From the NCBI GenBank assembly GCA_028753945.1, contig JAPNXP010000017.1, positions 1,860,001 through 1,924,000 of the forward strand: a DNA stretch of 64,000 nucleotides. Reading direction: 5' to 3'. This DNA is from Hexactinellida sp. DTS-2022. Lineage: Eukaryota; Porifera; Hexactinellida. Positions 34,440 to 44,774 of the stretch are shown in pieces (the stretch's first letter is position 1; the number at the start of each line of letters is the position of its first letter). Made by a program: the position numbers and the translations under genes. The notes below the pieces were generated by a model, which had not been told where the DNA came from, did not search any database, and was given only the letters and a program-made list of their open reading frames with translations.

Positions 34440-37400
34440 TTAGTATGTCTCTCTTGCTAAAAATGTAATGTGTTTGGGTTCTGACATAAATTTAGCTTCG
34501 AAGTTTAGAATCTGTCGCGTATAGTTAGAGCCAACTACTATCACTTGCGGCGTTTGGCAGCTCTGAAATAACTCAAACAAATATTCATTTTTCTGCTCCA
34601 AATCAATTCGGAATATAATTATAAGAGTTATCTTTGAGAAACTAGTTTGGTTTTTAGAAGTGTGAGCAATCTCTTTTGGCCTAAAATAGATAGAAATATA
34701 ATTGTGTTAGCCTAAGGATATCTAATGAAATACAAGTTATTAGTTACAATATTTGCTTACCATCCAATACAAATATGGCTGTAACGGATATCTTCTTTGG
34801 TTGTTTTGGTATTCACCAAGGATGTAATTATTTTTTCCAATTTCCCCATGGCTCCACATAGTTCTTGGAAGTCCTTGGCTTGTTGTTCGTTCGGCACTAA
34901 AATAACAACTTGCGTAAGGTGTGACGTAGGCTCCACTTTCATGAGAGCAACCAGAGCCAGCGACTGTTGTAGCAGCGCTTCCTCCATGTGGTTGGATAAA
35001 ATAGTAAAATTGTTGCAAGATGCCTTCAGTGGAAGCAGGAATTTGTCGAAATGGTTCGGAATATCCAAACGGTTGCTAGTTATACTAGCAAATAAGCGGG
35101 GGCGAAGTTGCATTTGGGATTCTGTGTGTATTTGTGAGCTCTCAGTATCGTGAGGAATAAGTGTAAGGTGGTTTGCCTGATCTTTGCCGTAATATGAGAA
35201 TGAGCATTTTGAGGTCATAACAGTGTTGACTAATTTAAGAATATAAGAACCGGCCTCGTTATGGGGATTAGTTGCAAAAAAGAATTTTATTTCTTCCAAT
35301 TTCCCACACCGACTTCGCTTTAAATTGAATATGAATTCATTGTAGCTGTTTGGATCTGTTGTTAAATTGTAGATTCCAATTCTCGTCAACTGCGAAATAT
35401 CACACTTGCTTATATACTGCTCCACCATTGTATAGACAATAACAACAATATGAGAATTTTGTTTTAAAGCAACCAGCTTATCCACGGACTCATAAGAAGC
35501 GACCTTTAGTCCCGTGTTAAAAGCCACCGTCTCCAAACACTCAAACATTTTCTGCATCCCAATCATATCGTTACATATAACGAGACTCTGATTGCTATCA
35601 GATAGAATATTCAGTCCGTGCGTGAGAGCAACTGCCAAGCAGGCACATTTCCCGAAGTCCTCCCCGGCTAAGAGCACCACATTTGTGCCCTCTAGGTACC
35701 GGAGCACGGGCTCGCTCGCGAGACGCGGGTTGACCTCCCCTCTGCCGCTAACTATGCTCATTATCTGCGTCTCCACGAATTCCTTCTGCGCCTTGCTGAA
35801 ATCCATGGAGAGGGAGTTTATCTTTGTGGTCGTTATGCCGAAGGGCTGGGCCGGCGGGTTGCTCATGAAGAGCGACGAGAATTCCGAGGCGAGCGTCTGG
35901 TTTGGGGAGAACAGATCTGAGTTGGGGAGGGAGGGGTCGAAGCCGGGGGGCTCGTGGGAGTTAGGGGGGCGGGGGGGCTCCGGAAGGAGGGGGGGCATAG
36001 GGGGCATAAAGGGGAGGAGCGGCGGGCCGGGTGGGTGATGGGGGAAGCGGATATTCTGGTTGGGCGGAGGGGGAAATCTGTGGGGCCGCATGTGGTGCAT
36101 AGGGGCTCCGGGGGGTACGAATCCTGAGTTGGGAATGGGGCCTCGCATAATGGGGTGTAGGGGGGGCGGGCAGGGCCGCATCATATTTTGGGGCGGCGGC
36201 ATGCGGGAAATGCCCTGATGGGGGATTATGCGCGGAGGGGGGATTAAGGGGGGACTGGTGTTCCGGATCCTAACGCCTATTGAAAGATTGCCGTCTTTGC
36301 CGTCACGAACGAGAACGACTACATCCAATATGCTATGTAGGAACTCCTCTAGATGGGAAAACCCCAGCAGGCGATAAGCGATCTCTGGATCCTCTCTGTT
36401 AATGACTCTGTACTGATACTCGAACTCGTCAATAGGCACTAACGAGCCCTTCCCAAGAAGAAATATATACACCTTAGACTTCAAGTCGTTCATATGTCTT
36501 TTCTTCTCATCTTCAGTTAGAACTATCTCATTATTCTTATCTGAATCTGGTTCTATTGCAACCTGTGTAAGATCAATAGTAACCTGTGTAAGATCTATAG
36601 TTTCAATCTCATCAGCTGACTTTCTGTCTGGGCTTTTAGGATGCTCTGTTTCCTTTGGCGGGAAGAATGACTCTATAGTAATCTGAGTTGTCTCGGGCCA
36701 TTCGTTCGACTTATCGTTCCTAACAGGAGAGCTCTTCTCTGGCCTCCTGGCGAGGTAGCACATTTCCCTGCCATCTACCCTGTCTATCCTCACCACGTCG
36801 GGTATGGACTCAATGAACTGCTTAGAGTTGTCATACCCCAGCTTGTGGTAGGGCAGCTTGTCGCGGTACACTCGGAAGTACTCCTCTTCCAGGTGCGCAC
36901 CAAGGACACCCTCGGACCGCTGGAATAGGAGATCGTATATGGCGCCTTTGGTGTCGTTAAGTTTGTGCGAATTCTTGTTGGGAGATAGGAGCTCTGAGGG
37001 GGGAATGTTGCCTCCTATGGGAGTGTACTTGGGGGCAGGTTTGCTTTGGTAGTTGTAGGATTGTGCGTTTGGAAAAGGCTGAGGGGGGGCGTTGTAGCCG
37101 TACGTAGAGTTACATTGTGAGTGCGACGGGGGGTAGTTTGTGTTGGGACGGAACCCCGGGGGCGCCCTCTGGTAGATGGAGTCGTAGTCGAAGTGGTTGG
37201 TTTGGGGGAGGGGCTGAGAGCGCTGGTACCTGTTGGTGTAGCGAGGCGGAGCACTGAAACTGCTGCTGGCATAGCGGCTGTTGAAACTAGCTCTGGGCGG
37301 CCGCTTGCCTCTCTGAGCCTGTTGCACTCCCTGGGCCTAAACACAGTGTGTCGTAACAGAGGTGAATAGATAGAAATGTAATACATACTTTTGGAGGGGG

Positions 37401-38903
37401 TTTGTAAGGGTTGAAGCTTCCCTTCTTCTGCTTCTTAACCATGTCAGCAATGTGCTCTGTGTCCTGATTGGCTACTCCAAATAGGCGTATTTGTCCCGTG
37501 CAGTCCCTGGATACCCTAACGGTATCAGGAATGTCACTCAGCATGTCCTCCAAAGTGTTATATCCCAACCGTCTATAGGACACAAACATCTAAATACAAA
37601 ACTTTATATATTTCTAAGATAATTGTACACAGTACTTGTTTACTCGCTTTGATATCGGCTTCCGGATTAGAAATCATGTTTCTACAAATTCCATTAATCA
37701 TCCCTATCATACACTATCCCAATAGATTATACAATTGATGCAAAGCTGGTCAAACCAGCCAAATACTGGATAAGTTGGTTATATGGTATAATTCTATTAT
37801 AAATATACTGTAATACGAGTAGAACAAACTTCCATTCACATTCTACTCTGTCTGTTCAAATGGCAGAGAACATACCTGACGATGCAACCTCTCCCTGTGC
37901 CCTATTCGGCGGGGCTATCGTATGTTCCCTGCCCCTCCCCAGGGTGGATATAAGCGCGGTCAGACAGGTCCCGGATAACCAGGAGGTGTACGCACACCCT
38001 AAGACGGATCAGAGCATTGTAGTAGAGCTGCTCGAGCACCAGAATATAGCCAGTGGAGAGGAAGCAGCCAGGGCACACTACCTGGACATATCGCAAGCAA
38101 ACAGCTCGACAGAGACAGAAGTGCTGAGTCACGAGGAGATAGAGACCAACGGCATTGCTATGGAGAAGTGCACGGGCTGTCACTACCTGACCGGGACTCA
38201 GAAGATAGCCAAGTTCAACGAATGCGAAGAGGACAGCAACATAGTGTACGTGCAGCTCGTCCTATATCGCCTGCAAGAGTTCGATACAGATCTGGTCGTC
38301 ACCTTTAACGACCCCGTCTCAGTGAGTACAGGCAGCAGCAGCAACAAGGGAGGGGAGGGGAACAAGTGGGACCTGGAACAGTTCAGGGACCTAGTTAGCT
38401 CTATTAGACTGCTTGATGAGTCTATTTTCAATGTGTAGTGTTAGGCAGGAATGATGAATACAGTAGAAATAAGGAGAAATATTTGTTATTAATTTTACCC
38501 TTCGTTTGCACATGAAACTGTAGTGAAACTGAAAGTTAATTCACTTTCAATGAAAATGGGATTTTATATATATACCTTTTACCCCAAGTGTGGATTAAGG
38601 GATAATATCGATTAAGGAGTACAAAGTTAATTCCCCTAGCCTATACAAATGCATGTGACTCCGGTTACTACGAATTCCGGGTAATACCAACAAATTAAGA
38701 CGGTTCCCTGGTGTTCCTAATAATTAACGAGAGTATACTGTATATAACAGATATATAGCTTATAGAACTCACCTGTAAGGTAGTGCGTATCCGACTGTGT
38801 CGTAGAAATCCTTTGTGAGGTCTTTGAGCGCCACGCCATGCTCCGCTGAGATTAGCAGCGAGCGGAGCAACTTCTTGATTTCAGAAACAGAAATATCTGA
38901 CAT
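34440..38903 (-). CDS. Multi-LOTUS protein with a degenerate DEAD-box-like C-terminus, four exons
   Basis: Exons 38903-38773, 37572-37389, 37336-34761 and 34680-34440 join in phases 2, 0, 2 for 1,043 residues. OST-HTH/LOTUS domains lie at ~5-90 (split by intron 1: EIKKLLRSLL ... LPYRRLGYNTLEDMLSDIP), ~235-305 (AIYDLLFQRSEGV ... YHKLGYDNSKQFIESIP) and ~390-465 (FLLGKGSLVPIDEF ... YRLLGFSHLEEFL). Pro/Gly/Asn-rich linkers separate them. Residues ~620-1040 follow the order of a DEAD-box core without its catalytic residues: LLAGEDFGKCA for Walker A, YNLTTD for DEAD, FFAT for SAT, HICIGWPKEI for motif V, and no HRxGR. LOTUS domains bind Vasa or G-rich RNA in germ granules (Oskar, TDRD5, TDRD7, MARF1). 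I know no named protein with this order. Confidence 0.78.
37798..37859 (+). promoter_or_regulatory. Candidate TATA box and 5' leader of nested MOG1 gene
   Basis: TATAAATA at about 37798 lies ~60 bp upstream of the MOG1 ATG at 37860, inside intron 1 of the antisense LOTUS gene. Position suits a short leader. It is a sequence match only. Confidence 0.45.
37860..38438 (+). CDS. RANGRF: MOG1 / RANGRF Ran-release factor, nested antisense
   Basis: Single-exon 192-residue protein with the MOG1 signature: CALFGGAIVCSLP, VDISAVRQVPDNQEVY, DQSIVVELLEHQ, a central AARAHYLDI, and late VQLVLYRLQEFDTDLVVTFNDP. MOG1 binds Ran and promotes guanine nucleotide release; in vertebrates it also aids Nav1.5 trafficking. 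The length matches the family (186 in human). It lies wholly inside the 1.2-kb first intron of the LOTUS gene on the opposite strand. Confidence 0.95.
   Translation: MAENIPDDATSPCALFGGAIVCSLPLPRVDISAVRQVPDNQEVYAHPKTDQSIVVELLEHQNIASGEEAARAHYLDISQANSSTETEVLSHEEIETNGIAMEKCTGCHYLTGTQKIAKFNECEEDSNIVYVQLVLYRLQEFDTDLVVTFNDPVSVSTGSSSNKGGEGNKWDLEQFRDLVSSIRLLDESIFNV
38636..38740. mobile_element. Partial MITE (family A relative) in LOTUS intron 1
   Basis: Contains CTATACAAATGCATG, ACGAATTCCGGGTAATA and TTAACGAGAGTATACTG plus TA. It matches the half-element at 51616-51720. The left end is missing. Confidence 0.65.
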
Positions 38904-39040
38904 CTGCTAACACGCTAGTTAGCTGAAACAGAAGCTATATAATAATACATACCAAAGCCCCTGGGCGTATCTACTGTAGACATTAGGAAATAGTTCGATT
39001 ATCGATAATAAAATGGTAAAAATTAATGAAGTTGTTGGTG

Positions 39041-40153
39041 CTATAGTTTAGAAGATAAATAGTAGGACCGATGCACCACCAGCCCACTAGGCAGTGCATT
39101 AACGTCGTTACACCCAGCTAGAGTCAAGGCCAGACTCAGTTCCTTTCTCAGGAGCTCTAGCACAAAGCTTACGCCCTCCTCCCCTTTATACGCCAGTCCC
39201 CAGAACACTGGCTGGGCTACAAACACAGCTCGCGCGCCCAGATACAACGCCTTTATGACGTCAGTTCCGGTCCTAACACCTCCGTCCATATACACCTCCA
39301 CCTTACTCCCCACCCTCCCCAGGGCCCCTGTCACCTCCGCCAGGAGCTGAAGGGAACAAGGGACCGCGTCCAGATGTCTCCCTCCGTGGTTAGACACCCA
39401 TACCCCACTCGCCCCGTGCGTAGCAGCAAGAATAGCATCTTCAGAAGTGCAAATTCCTTTCAGCACAACAGGCAGCCTGGTTATAGAGATTAGCCAGTCT
39501 ACGAACTCCCATCCGATATCCCCTCCCGTGGTGCTCATAGCCCCAGTTAGCCCCGAGCCCCCCTCCCCCTTAAAGCGCCGCTGGCCCTGCACTGGGATAG
39601 CCAGCTCCAAATGCGACGGAAGCGATAAGTTATTCCGCTCGTCAGAATACCGCATCCCGACAATAGGACAGTCTACAGTCAATACGATAGCCTTGAACCC
39701 GTATCTCTCTGCCTCGCGGATTATAGCAGTCAGCTCTCCTCGCGTGGCGCCTATAGTGTACAGCTGGAACCACCTCAGACCAGAGGCGTTGGCAGCGGCC
39801 ACTCGCTCTATGGGCGTAGTGGACAGAGTGGGCATACAGTACAAGGTGTCTGCTTTATACGCCGCTGCCGCGGGGCCTAGCTCTGCCACCCCGTGTGCCA
39901 TTCCGTGCCACACGGAGGGGCCGATGCAGACCGGCATCGACACTTGTCCCCCCAGCAGAGAGGTGCCGAGGGAGGGCGGGCCCGCCCCCGTTAGCACCCT
40001 GGGTCTCAGGAGGAACTCCCTGAAGCAGGCCGCGTTTCTGCGCTGCGTCTCTCCCGCACAGCTGCCCCCGCTGATGTACCCCCAGGCCCCGGCCGGGAGG
40101 AGCTCCGAGGCGAGGCGCTCCAGGTCCGAGAGCGATACCGGGGCTGCCTTCAT
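39041..40153 (-). CDS. Peroxisomal (S)-2-hydroxyacid oxidase, single exon
   Basis: 370 residues from ATG 40153; the frame continues upstream only through a TTG, so this start fits family length. FMN-dependent TIM-barrel oxidase of the HAO/glycolate oxidase family, oxidising 2-hydroxy acids to 2-oxo acids with H2O2. Seen: GYISGGS (substrate Tyr), WFQLYTI (Gln and Tyr), LTVDCP, LKGI (Lys), WVSNHGGRHLD (catalytic His, substrate Arg), DGGVRTGTDVIKAL. The FMN-phosphate motif usually GRP reads AQP (FVAQPVFWGLA), and GAT/PTA near residue 80 reads PSV. It ends SKL, a PTS1. Either an active variant or altered cofactor binding is possible. HAO1 versus HAO2 cannot be decided. Confidence 0.92.
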   Translation of the reverse strand: MKAAPVSLSDLERLASELLPAGAWGYISGGSCAGETQRRNAACFREFLLRPRVLTGAGPPSLGTSLLGGQVSMPVCIGPSVWHGMAHGVAELGPAAAAYKADTLYCMPTLSTTPIERVAAANASGLRWFQLYTIGATRGELTAIIREAERYGFKAIVLTVDCPIVGMRYSDERNNLSLPSHLELAIPVQGQRRFKGEGGSGLTGAMSTTGGDIGWEFVDWLISITRLPVVLKGICTSEDAILAATHGASGVWVSNHGGRHLDAVPCSLQLLAEVTGALGRVGSKVEVYMDGGVRTGTDVIKALYLGARAVFVAQPVFWGLAYKGEEGVSFVLELLRKELSLALTLAGCNDVNALPSGLVVHRSYYLSSKL

Positions 40154-40203
40154 TAAACTAGTAGTATATAGAATCCAAGTTACAGAATACAAAATAGGAA
40201 TTA

Positions 40204-40462
40204 CAGTGGTGTTCGCCTAATAGCAAGTCGCATTTTTGCATGAAATTTGCTTTATAATAAGCGAACTTGCTATTAGAGCAGTGGTCGACAAGATGTATTA
40301 CGGTCAATGGGAGGAGGTCCACAGAATGACTATAGGGGAATCGCTGTATTAGGGAACAGAAGTAACAATAAATCTTCGCTTGAGGACTGAAAATAACTTG
40401 CTAATATAGCAATAAGTATAATACTGCTAATAGAGCAATTGCTATTTAGGCGAACACCACTG
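40204..40462. mobile_element. MITE family C with an inserted hAT-like fragment
   Basis: Ends CAGTGGTGTTCGCCTAATAG and CTATTTAGGCGAACACCACTG, TA-flanked, with AACTTGCTATTAG blocks. About 40279-40352 is a truncated family D hAT-like piece (GGAGGAGGTCCACAGAATGA). Other family C copies lie at 50.4 and 52.5-52.9 kb. Confidence 0.8.
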
Positions 40463-40496
40463 TATTTATGACTTCCCAAATAAAATATTCTAAAAG

Positions 40497-41696
40497 TCAC
40501 TGAATAGAAAATATCTTTGCCGTCTGATCAGCTGATCCCGTGGCGAATATTCCCTTATCCTCCAGCACAGACATGGCCAGCACCTGATCCGAGTGCGCAC
40601 TCCAGTTCCTGACCGCGCCCCCGGCCCGCGAGTCCCAGAGAGTAACGCTGCCGTCCAAAGCGCAGCTGAGGATATTATGCTGCTCGGGAAAGCTCCATTC
40701 CAAGGCGACGATCCCGCTGCTAGCTAAGAGCGTGTGTATCATCTTCTGTGACCGGATGTCCCACACCCCCACACACCCACTTAGCGTGCCACAGGCTATC
40801 ATCCCGTTGAATTGAGACAGAGACACGCTCTCAACACCTCTGTTATCCGCCCCCACCGGAGCCAGGTCTACCGTATCGACTACCTTTCCAGAGGACACAT
40901 TGTATATCTTGCAGGTCCCGTCTTCAGACCCGGACACCGCTATGCCAGCTGCTGTCTCGATAGACAGTGACGTCACGCCCTCGGAGTGTCCGCCCCGCTC
41001 CCTCTTGATCTGGTGCAACAGCTGTCCCTCCCTCAGGTCCCATATCTTAACTGCCCCATCCTGGTACCCCGTACACATAATGCCGGCAGCCGCCGCGATG
41101 GCAGCGCTCGTGTTAGCGCACCCGTGTCCCGCGAAAGTTCTGAACTGTCCAGAGGGTATCTTCCACATCCAGGCCATCCCTTCGGTGCAGCCAGCCAGTA
41201 GCACATGCGCCGCTGGGTGCCAATAGGCCCATTCAATGTCTCCTGTCTCGAACTCAAACACAACCTCTCCACTATTCACTCTCAACACTTGAATCCGACC
41301 CAACATGTCTGCTGTGTGCACGTACTTACCGTCATAGCTAAACCCGCAACTCACTACTGAGTCCTTATGGCCTAAGCATTCCATTACTACCTCTCCGTCG
41401 CTAGGCCTCCAGACCAGGCCCCTATCGTCCTCGCCCCCACTGACGGCTAGGCCCCCCCCCGGCCCCAGGCCCACGCTGAACACGGACCCCTGGTGCTGGC
41501 CGAACTGAAGGCTGCAAGGAGTCAGCTCCTTACACCTGGGGACTGACTCTTCTAGCTCCATGTCTCGGGGCAGCCCGTCGGTCTCTTCGTCGCTGGATAC
41601 GGGCCCCAACTGGTCTAGCTCACCAAGGTCTATTGTGTTAGTCACTTCGTAGTCCCCCGTCCCGTCGAACTCGTCTGTATCCTCCTGGTTATCCAT
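40497..41696 (-). CDS. AAMP: AAMP, angio-associated migratory cell protein (WD40), single exon
   Basis: 399 residues. An acidic N-terminus (DEFDGTGDYEV) precedes about eight WD40 repeats that should form a propeller; examples are DDRGLVWRPSDGEVVMEC, GAVKIWDLREGQ, GTCKIYNVSSGK, GCVGVWDIRSQK, GSVTLWDSRAGG and QTAKIFS at the end. Order and length match AAMP and yeast Sqt1. Sqt1 is a dedicated chaperone for ribosomal protein uL16; AAMP is implicated in the same and in cell migration. No introns, unlike vertebrate AAMP. Confidence 0.88.
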   Translation of the reverse strand: MDNQEDTDEFDGTGDYEVTNTIDLGELDQLGPVSSDEETDGLPRDMELEESVPRCKELTPCSLQFGQHQGSVFSVGLGPGGGLAVSGGEDDRGLVWRPSDGEVVMECLGHKDSVVSCGFSYDGKYVHTADMLGRIQVLRVNSGEVVFEFETGDIEWAYWHPAAHVLLAGCTEGMAWMWKIPSGQFRTFAGHGCANTSAAIAAAAGIMCTGYQDGAVKIWDLREGQLLHQIKRERGGHSEGVTSLSIETAAGIAVSGSEDGTCKIYNVSSGKVVDTVDLAPVGADNRGVESVSLSQFNGMIACGTLSGCVGVWDIRSQKMIHTLLASSGIVALEWSFPEQHNILSCALDGSVTLWDSRAGGAVRNWSAHSDQVLAMSVLEDKGIFATGSADQTAKIFSIQ

Positions 41697-41715
41697 TGAT
41701 GGAAATATACAACTA

Positions 41716-41889
41716 CAGTGAACTCCCGTTATAACCTAGTCGGGTATAACGAAATAACTGCTTATAACGAAATGGTAAATTTCCCCCAGAGCAGTAAATG
41801 CATTAATTATTATCCGCTTATCACGAATATCCGGGTATAACGAAGGAATTTACAGGTCCCAAGCACTTCGTTATAACGAGAGTTGACTG
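41716..41889. mobile_element. MITE family B between AAMP and VPS54
   Basis: Ends CAGTGAACTCCCGTTATAAC and GTTATAACGAGAGTTGACTG with TA flanks. The interior has CCGGGTATAACGAAGG and AGGTCCCAAGCACTTCG. Confidence 0.9.
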
Positions 41890-42044
41890 TATTGTACATC
41901 GAGACACAACACATTTTAATTGTTGTTTCATCTTATCGTATAGAGTATTTATTTAATAATTTCGTCGTTGTTGTTATTATGAAGTTATGAACCAAAGTAA
42001 ACAATATCTACAAGCTCAATAGAAGTGTGACCTTTTTGAATAAT

Positions 42045-44720
42045 TTAAATAAATGTGACTTGAAAATATTCCAAATCTAATTTTCTTAAATGTTGCAAAG
42101 TAGAAATCGCTCCATGCACATAAGTCAATTCATTCTGTATAACATGTTCTTCTAGTGTCACTTTGGATTTCGAGAGCTTAGTAAGTCTGTTAGAGAATCT
42201 CTTCGTAAATGCCAACACAACTTCGATAAATAGTGTCTCGATTTGGTCAGGTGTGAAAACTCCACTTATAGCCTCATAAAGTTTAGCCATTTGTCTGGTG
42301 GAACTCTTCACAGCTGGCGATGGCTGCTCTACACACACTTCCCAAACACTCAAATGCCTTCGGAAAGTATCATCCATTATCTCCACTAACTTAACATTGA
42401 TCTGTTCCTGGTGTTTCTGTATTCCCATGCGTGTACGTTCGAACTGACTCATCAATATCTTCTGTTTATCATTCAGCTTACTCATAAAGCACTGCTCTGC
42501 GAGAGGCAGAATCGCCAGTAGCGCCTCTAAACACCTCTGCACTAGTGCCAGGTGTTTAGCGGTTATGTTCTTAAGCCCCATAGCCGGGAGCCCCCCGGCC
42601 CCCAGCACGAGGTGACAAGACTTCGTGTTGAATGACTCGAGCAGCTTAACCAGCTTGGTTAGAATCTCAGTCGCGAGCAGCGGTATGTCTTGCAGACAGT
42701 AGCAGTAGTCTATCACCATGTTAAGCAGGATTAGCAGAGTGGACACCACGGGGTATTTGCGGTGGTTTAGAATAAGAGCTTGGCTTGTCTGGCCTTCTGG
42801 GGCACAGGATCGAGAGGGGGACCTGTCACCTGTCAGGCCGTTTTGCAGCTGATTGATTCTGAGCTGCAGTGCGTGCGGCACTTCCTGCTGCTGCCACTGC
42901 TCCTGCTCCAGGAGGAGAGACAGCTTCCGCATGCGCTCCTCGTGAAAGTGTTCTAGAAACTTCTTTGAGTGAGTGAGCAGCACGCTCCTGAGGTGGGGAC
43001 AGCTGTACTTGGTGATGGCTTGGCTGCGGCATATGAACCTCTCCAGTGTCTGTACCAGCGTTAAGAACTCCTGACTGCTCAGTTTCTCCAACTGGCCACT
43101 CTTAGCTCTCAGCCCCACTAAATAGCTGCAGCGGAGATGCAGTGTGTCGGTGGCACTCTCAAGCAGCCGCATGCACTGAGTCTGTATCGCCTGCACCTGC
43201 TCGCGGGTGAGGGAGCACTCCTCGGCACAGCTGTCTACGGAGGGGCAGTCAGCTGACTGGGAGCTTATGAGGTCACTGGAAGCCGCCACTATGCTCTGTA
43301 TGCGGAGATCCAGCTGTGTGTCGTTCATAAAGTCTATCTGTGTGTCTTCCAGCTCAGCGATTAGGGCATCGGGGGGCCTCTCCCCAGGGCGCGTGTGTGC
43401 GTTGAGAGCCGCACTGGAACAGCTGATCAGCCGGAAGATGTAGGCCATCTTCTCGGTTAGTCTGATCAGGTGTGCGAATATGCGGGAGAGCAGCAGCACC
43501 CACTCGGGGTAGGAGAGCTCCTGGATCCGGTCTGAGAGAGTCAGCTGTTCCAGCTCCGCGTCTCGACCCATCTCCCGCTTCAGACACTGCTGGAACTTGG
43601 ATCGCATGACGTCAGACATGGCATCCCTCAGAGGTGTCAAGAAGTGGGTTCTCTGCTGCTTGGAGAGCCGCGTTATCATGACAGCAACTTGCTCCTCGAA
43701 CTCAGGGTCAATAATCGCAGAATCGTCAGACATCCCGAACAGACTGACGGTTTCAAAGAACAGTTTTGTGAACTCTCCCTCCAGTTTATCCTCGATAACT
43801 CCGCCCATGCTAGAGAGCGTCAGGGAGAGCTGCCGGAAGCAGAGCAGCCCGGACAAACCGGATTTTAACACCTCTTTCGTGGTCCCAATCAGCTCAAGGG
43901 CCGCCACGTGGTCGTGTGTCACCTGCTGCGCATGTATGGTGGAAAGCGTGTCATGCACCAGAGTCATGATCTCAAGCTTTTTACAGATATTCTCCGATCT
44001 TTTCTTCCTTCTAATCAGCACAAAAGTGCGTAGCTTGTTGACTAGAGTTATTTCACTGGTGTTGTTCAGTGCCTGACGGAACATTCGTGTGCTGGATGAA
44101 ATGTCTCTTATGTCTTTTAGGAGTTTCTCTTGACTGGCTAAGATTTGGAAGAAGTCATCTGATTTCTTAGAAACGTGGTATGCCAGTTTAGTCTCGATAA
44201 CGTCCAGGTAGTGAGTGAGCTGAGTCAGCAGCATATGGGAACAGTTCTCAGGGCGTTTGTTGCCGCGTTTGAGGAGAGACCAGAAGGGATTGGGGGCTGT
44301 GGCCGTAAATACGCTCCAGGGAATAACCTCCCGGAAAGTTTCCAAGTTTTTCAATCTGAATTGTGGACTGAGAAAGTATCTTGGAATGCGAGAGAATTCA
44401 GCTTGGTTCGATTCAAATGATTCTTTCTTAAAACCGTTTCGTGACAGCTGATCTTTCTGCGGTTTTCGTCGCGAATTTGCTACAATTTTCCTTTGTATCT
44501 TTGCAGTGTATTTCAAGTACGGTTGGAAGTCCGATACTGATATATCCGGGACAGGCTCTATGGGGTCAGGGGGCATACAGTTGGGGACAAAAGTCTCGCC
44601 CCACTCCAGAGTGAAGAAGTCCAGAGGCTTGGGACGATCTGAATTGGGATCAGTCAGAGCCAGCGGTATAACCTGAGAGGCTTTGTGGAAACTCCATTCC
44701 TTAAACTTGATCTGGGACAT
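42045..44720 (-). CDS. VPS54: VPS54, GARP tethering-complex subunit, single exon
   Basis: 891 residues (human 977). VPS54 with VPS51-53 tethers endosome-derived vesicles at the trans-Golgi. Family landmarks are DFFTLEWGETFVPN, the DISVSDFQPYLK segment, IPRYFLSPQFRLKNLETFREVIPW, HYLDVIETKLAYHVSKKSDDFF, the helical middle (LELIGTTKEVLKSGL), and the conserved C-terminal GLKNITAKHLALVQRCLEALLAI. Most of the protein is helical bundle. The N-terminus is shorter than in vertebrates. It is intronless where human VPS54 has over twenty introns. Confidence 0.9.
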   Translation of the reverse strand: MSQIKFKEWSFHKASQVIPLALTDPNSDRPKPLDFFTLEWGETFVPNCMPPDPIEPVPDISVSDFQPYLKYTAKIQRKIVANSRRKPQKDQLSRNGFKKESFESNQAEFSRIPRYFLSPQFRLKNLETFREVIPWSVFTATAPNPFWSLLKRGNKRPENCSHMLLTQLTHYLDVIETKLAYHVSKKSDDFFQILASQEKLLKDIRDISSSTRMFRQALNNTSEITLVNKLRTFVLIRRKKRSENICKKLEIMTLVHDTLSTIHAQQVTHDHVAALELIGTTKEVLKSGLSGLLCFRQLSLTLSSMGGVIEDKLEGEFTKLFFETVSLFGMSDDSAIIDPEFEEQVAVMITRLSKQQRTHFLTPLRDAMSDVMRSKFQQCLKREMGRDAELEQLTLSDRIQELSYPEWVLLLSRIFAHLIRLTEKMAYIFRLISCSSAALNAHTRPGERPPDALIAELEDTQIDFMNDTQLDLRIQSIVAASSDLISSQSADCPSVDSCAEECSLTREQVQAIQTQCMRLLESATDTLHLRCSYLVGLRAKSGQLEKLSSQEFLTLVQTLERFICRSQAITKYSCPHLRSVLLTHSKKFLEHFHEERMRKLSLLLEQEQWQQQEVPHALQLRINQLQNGLTGDRSPSRSCAPEGQTSQALILNHRKYPVVSTLLILLNMVIDYCYCLQDIPLLATEILTKLVKLLESFNTKSCHLVLGAGGLPAMGLKNITAKHLALVQRCLEALLAILPLAEQCFMSKLNDKQKILMSQFERTRMGIQKHQEQINVKLVEIMDDTFRRHLSVWEVCVEQPSPAVKSSTRQMAKLYEAISGVFTPDQIETLFIEVVLAFTKRFSNRLTKLSKSKVTLEEHVIQNELTYVHGAISTLQHLRKLDLEYFQVTFI

Positions 44721-44774
44721 ACTAACTAGTGTGTTATCAATTGTTCTATATAAACAGCATATAGAAGTTATATA

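Noticed and set aside
40154-40192. Upstream extension of hydroxyacid oxidase
   Set aside because: It depends on a TTG start; ATG at 40153 gives the normal family N-terminus.
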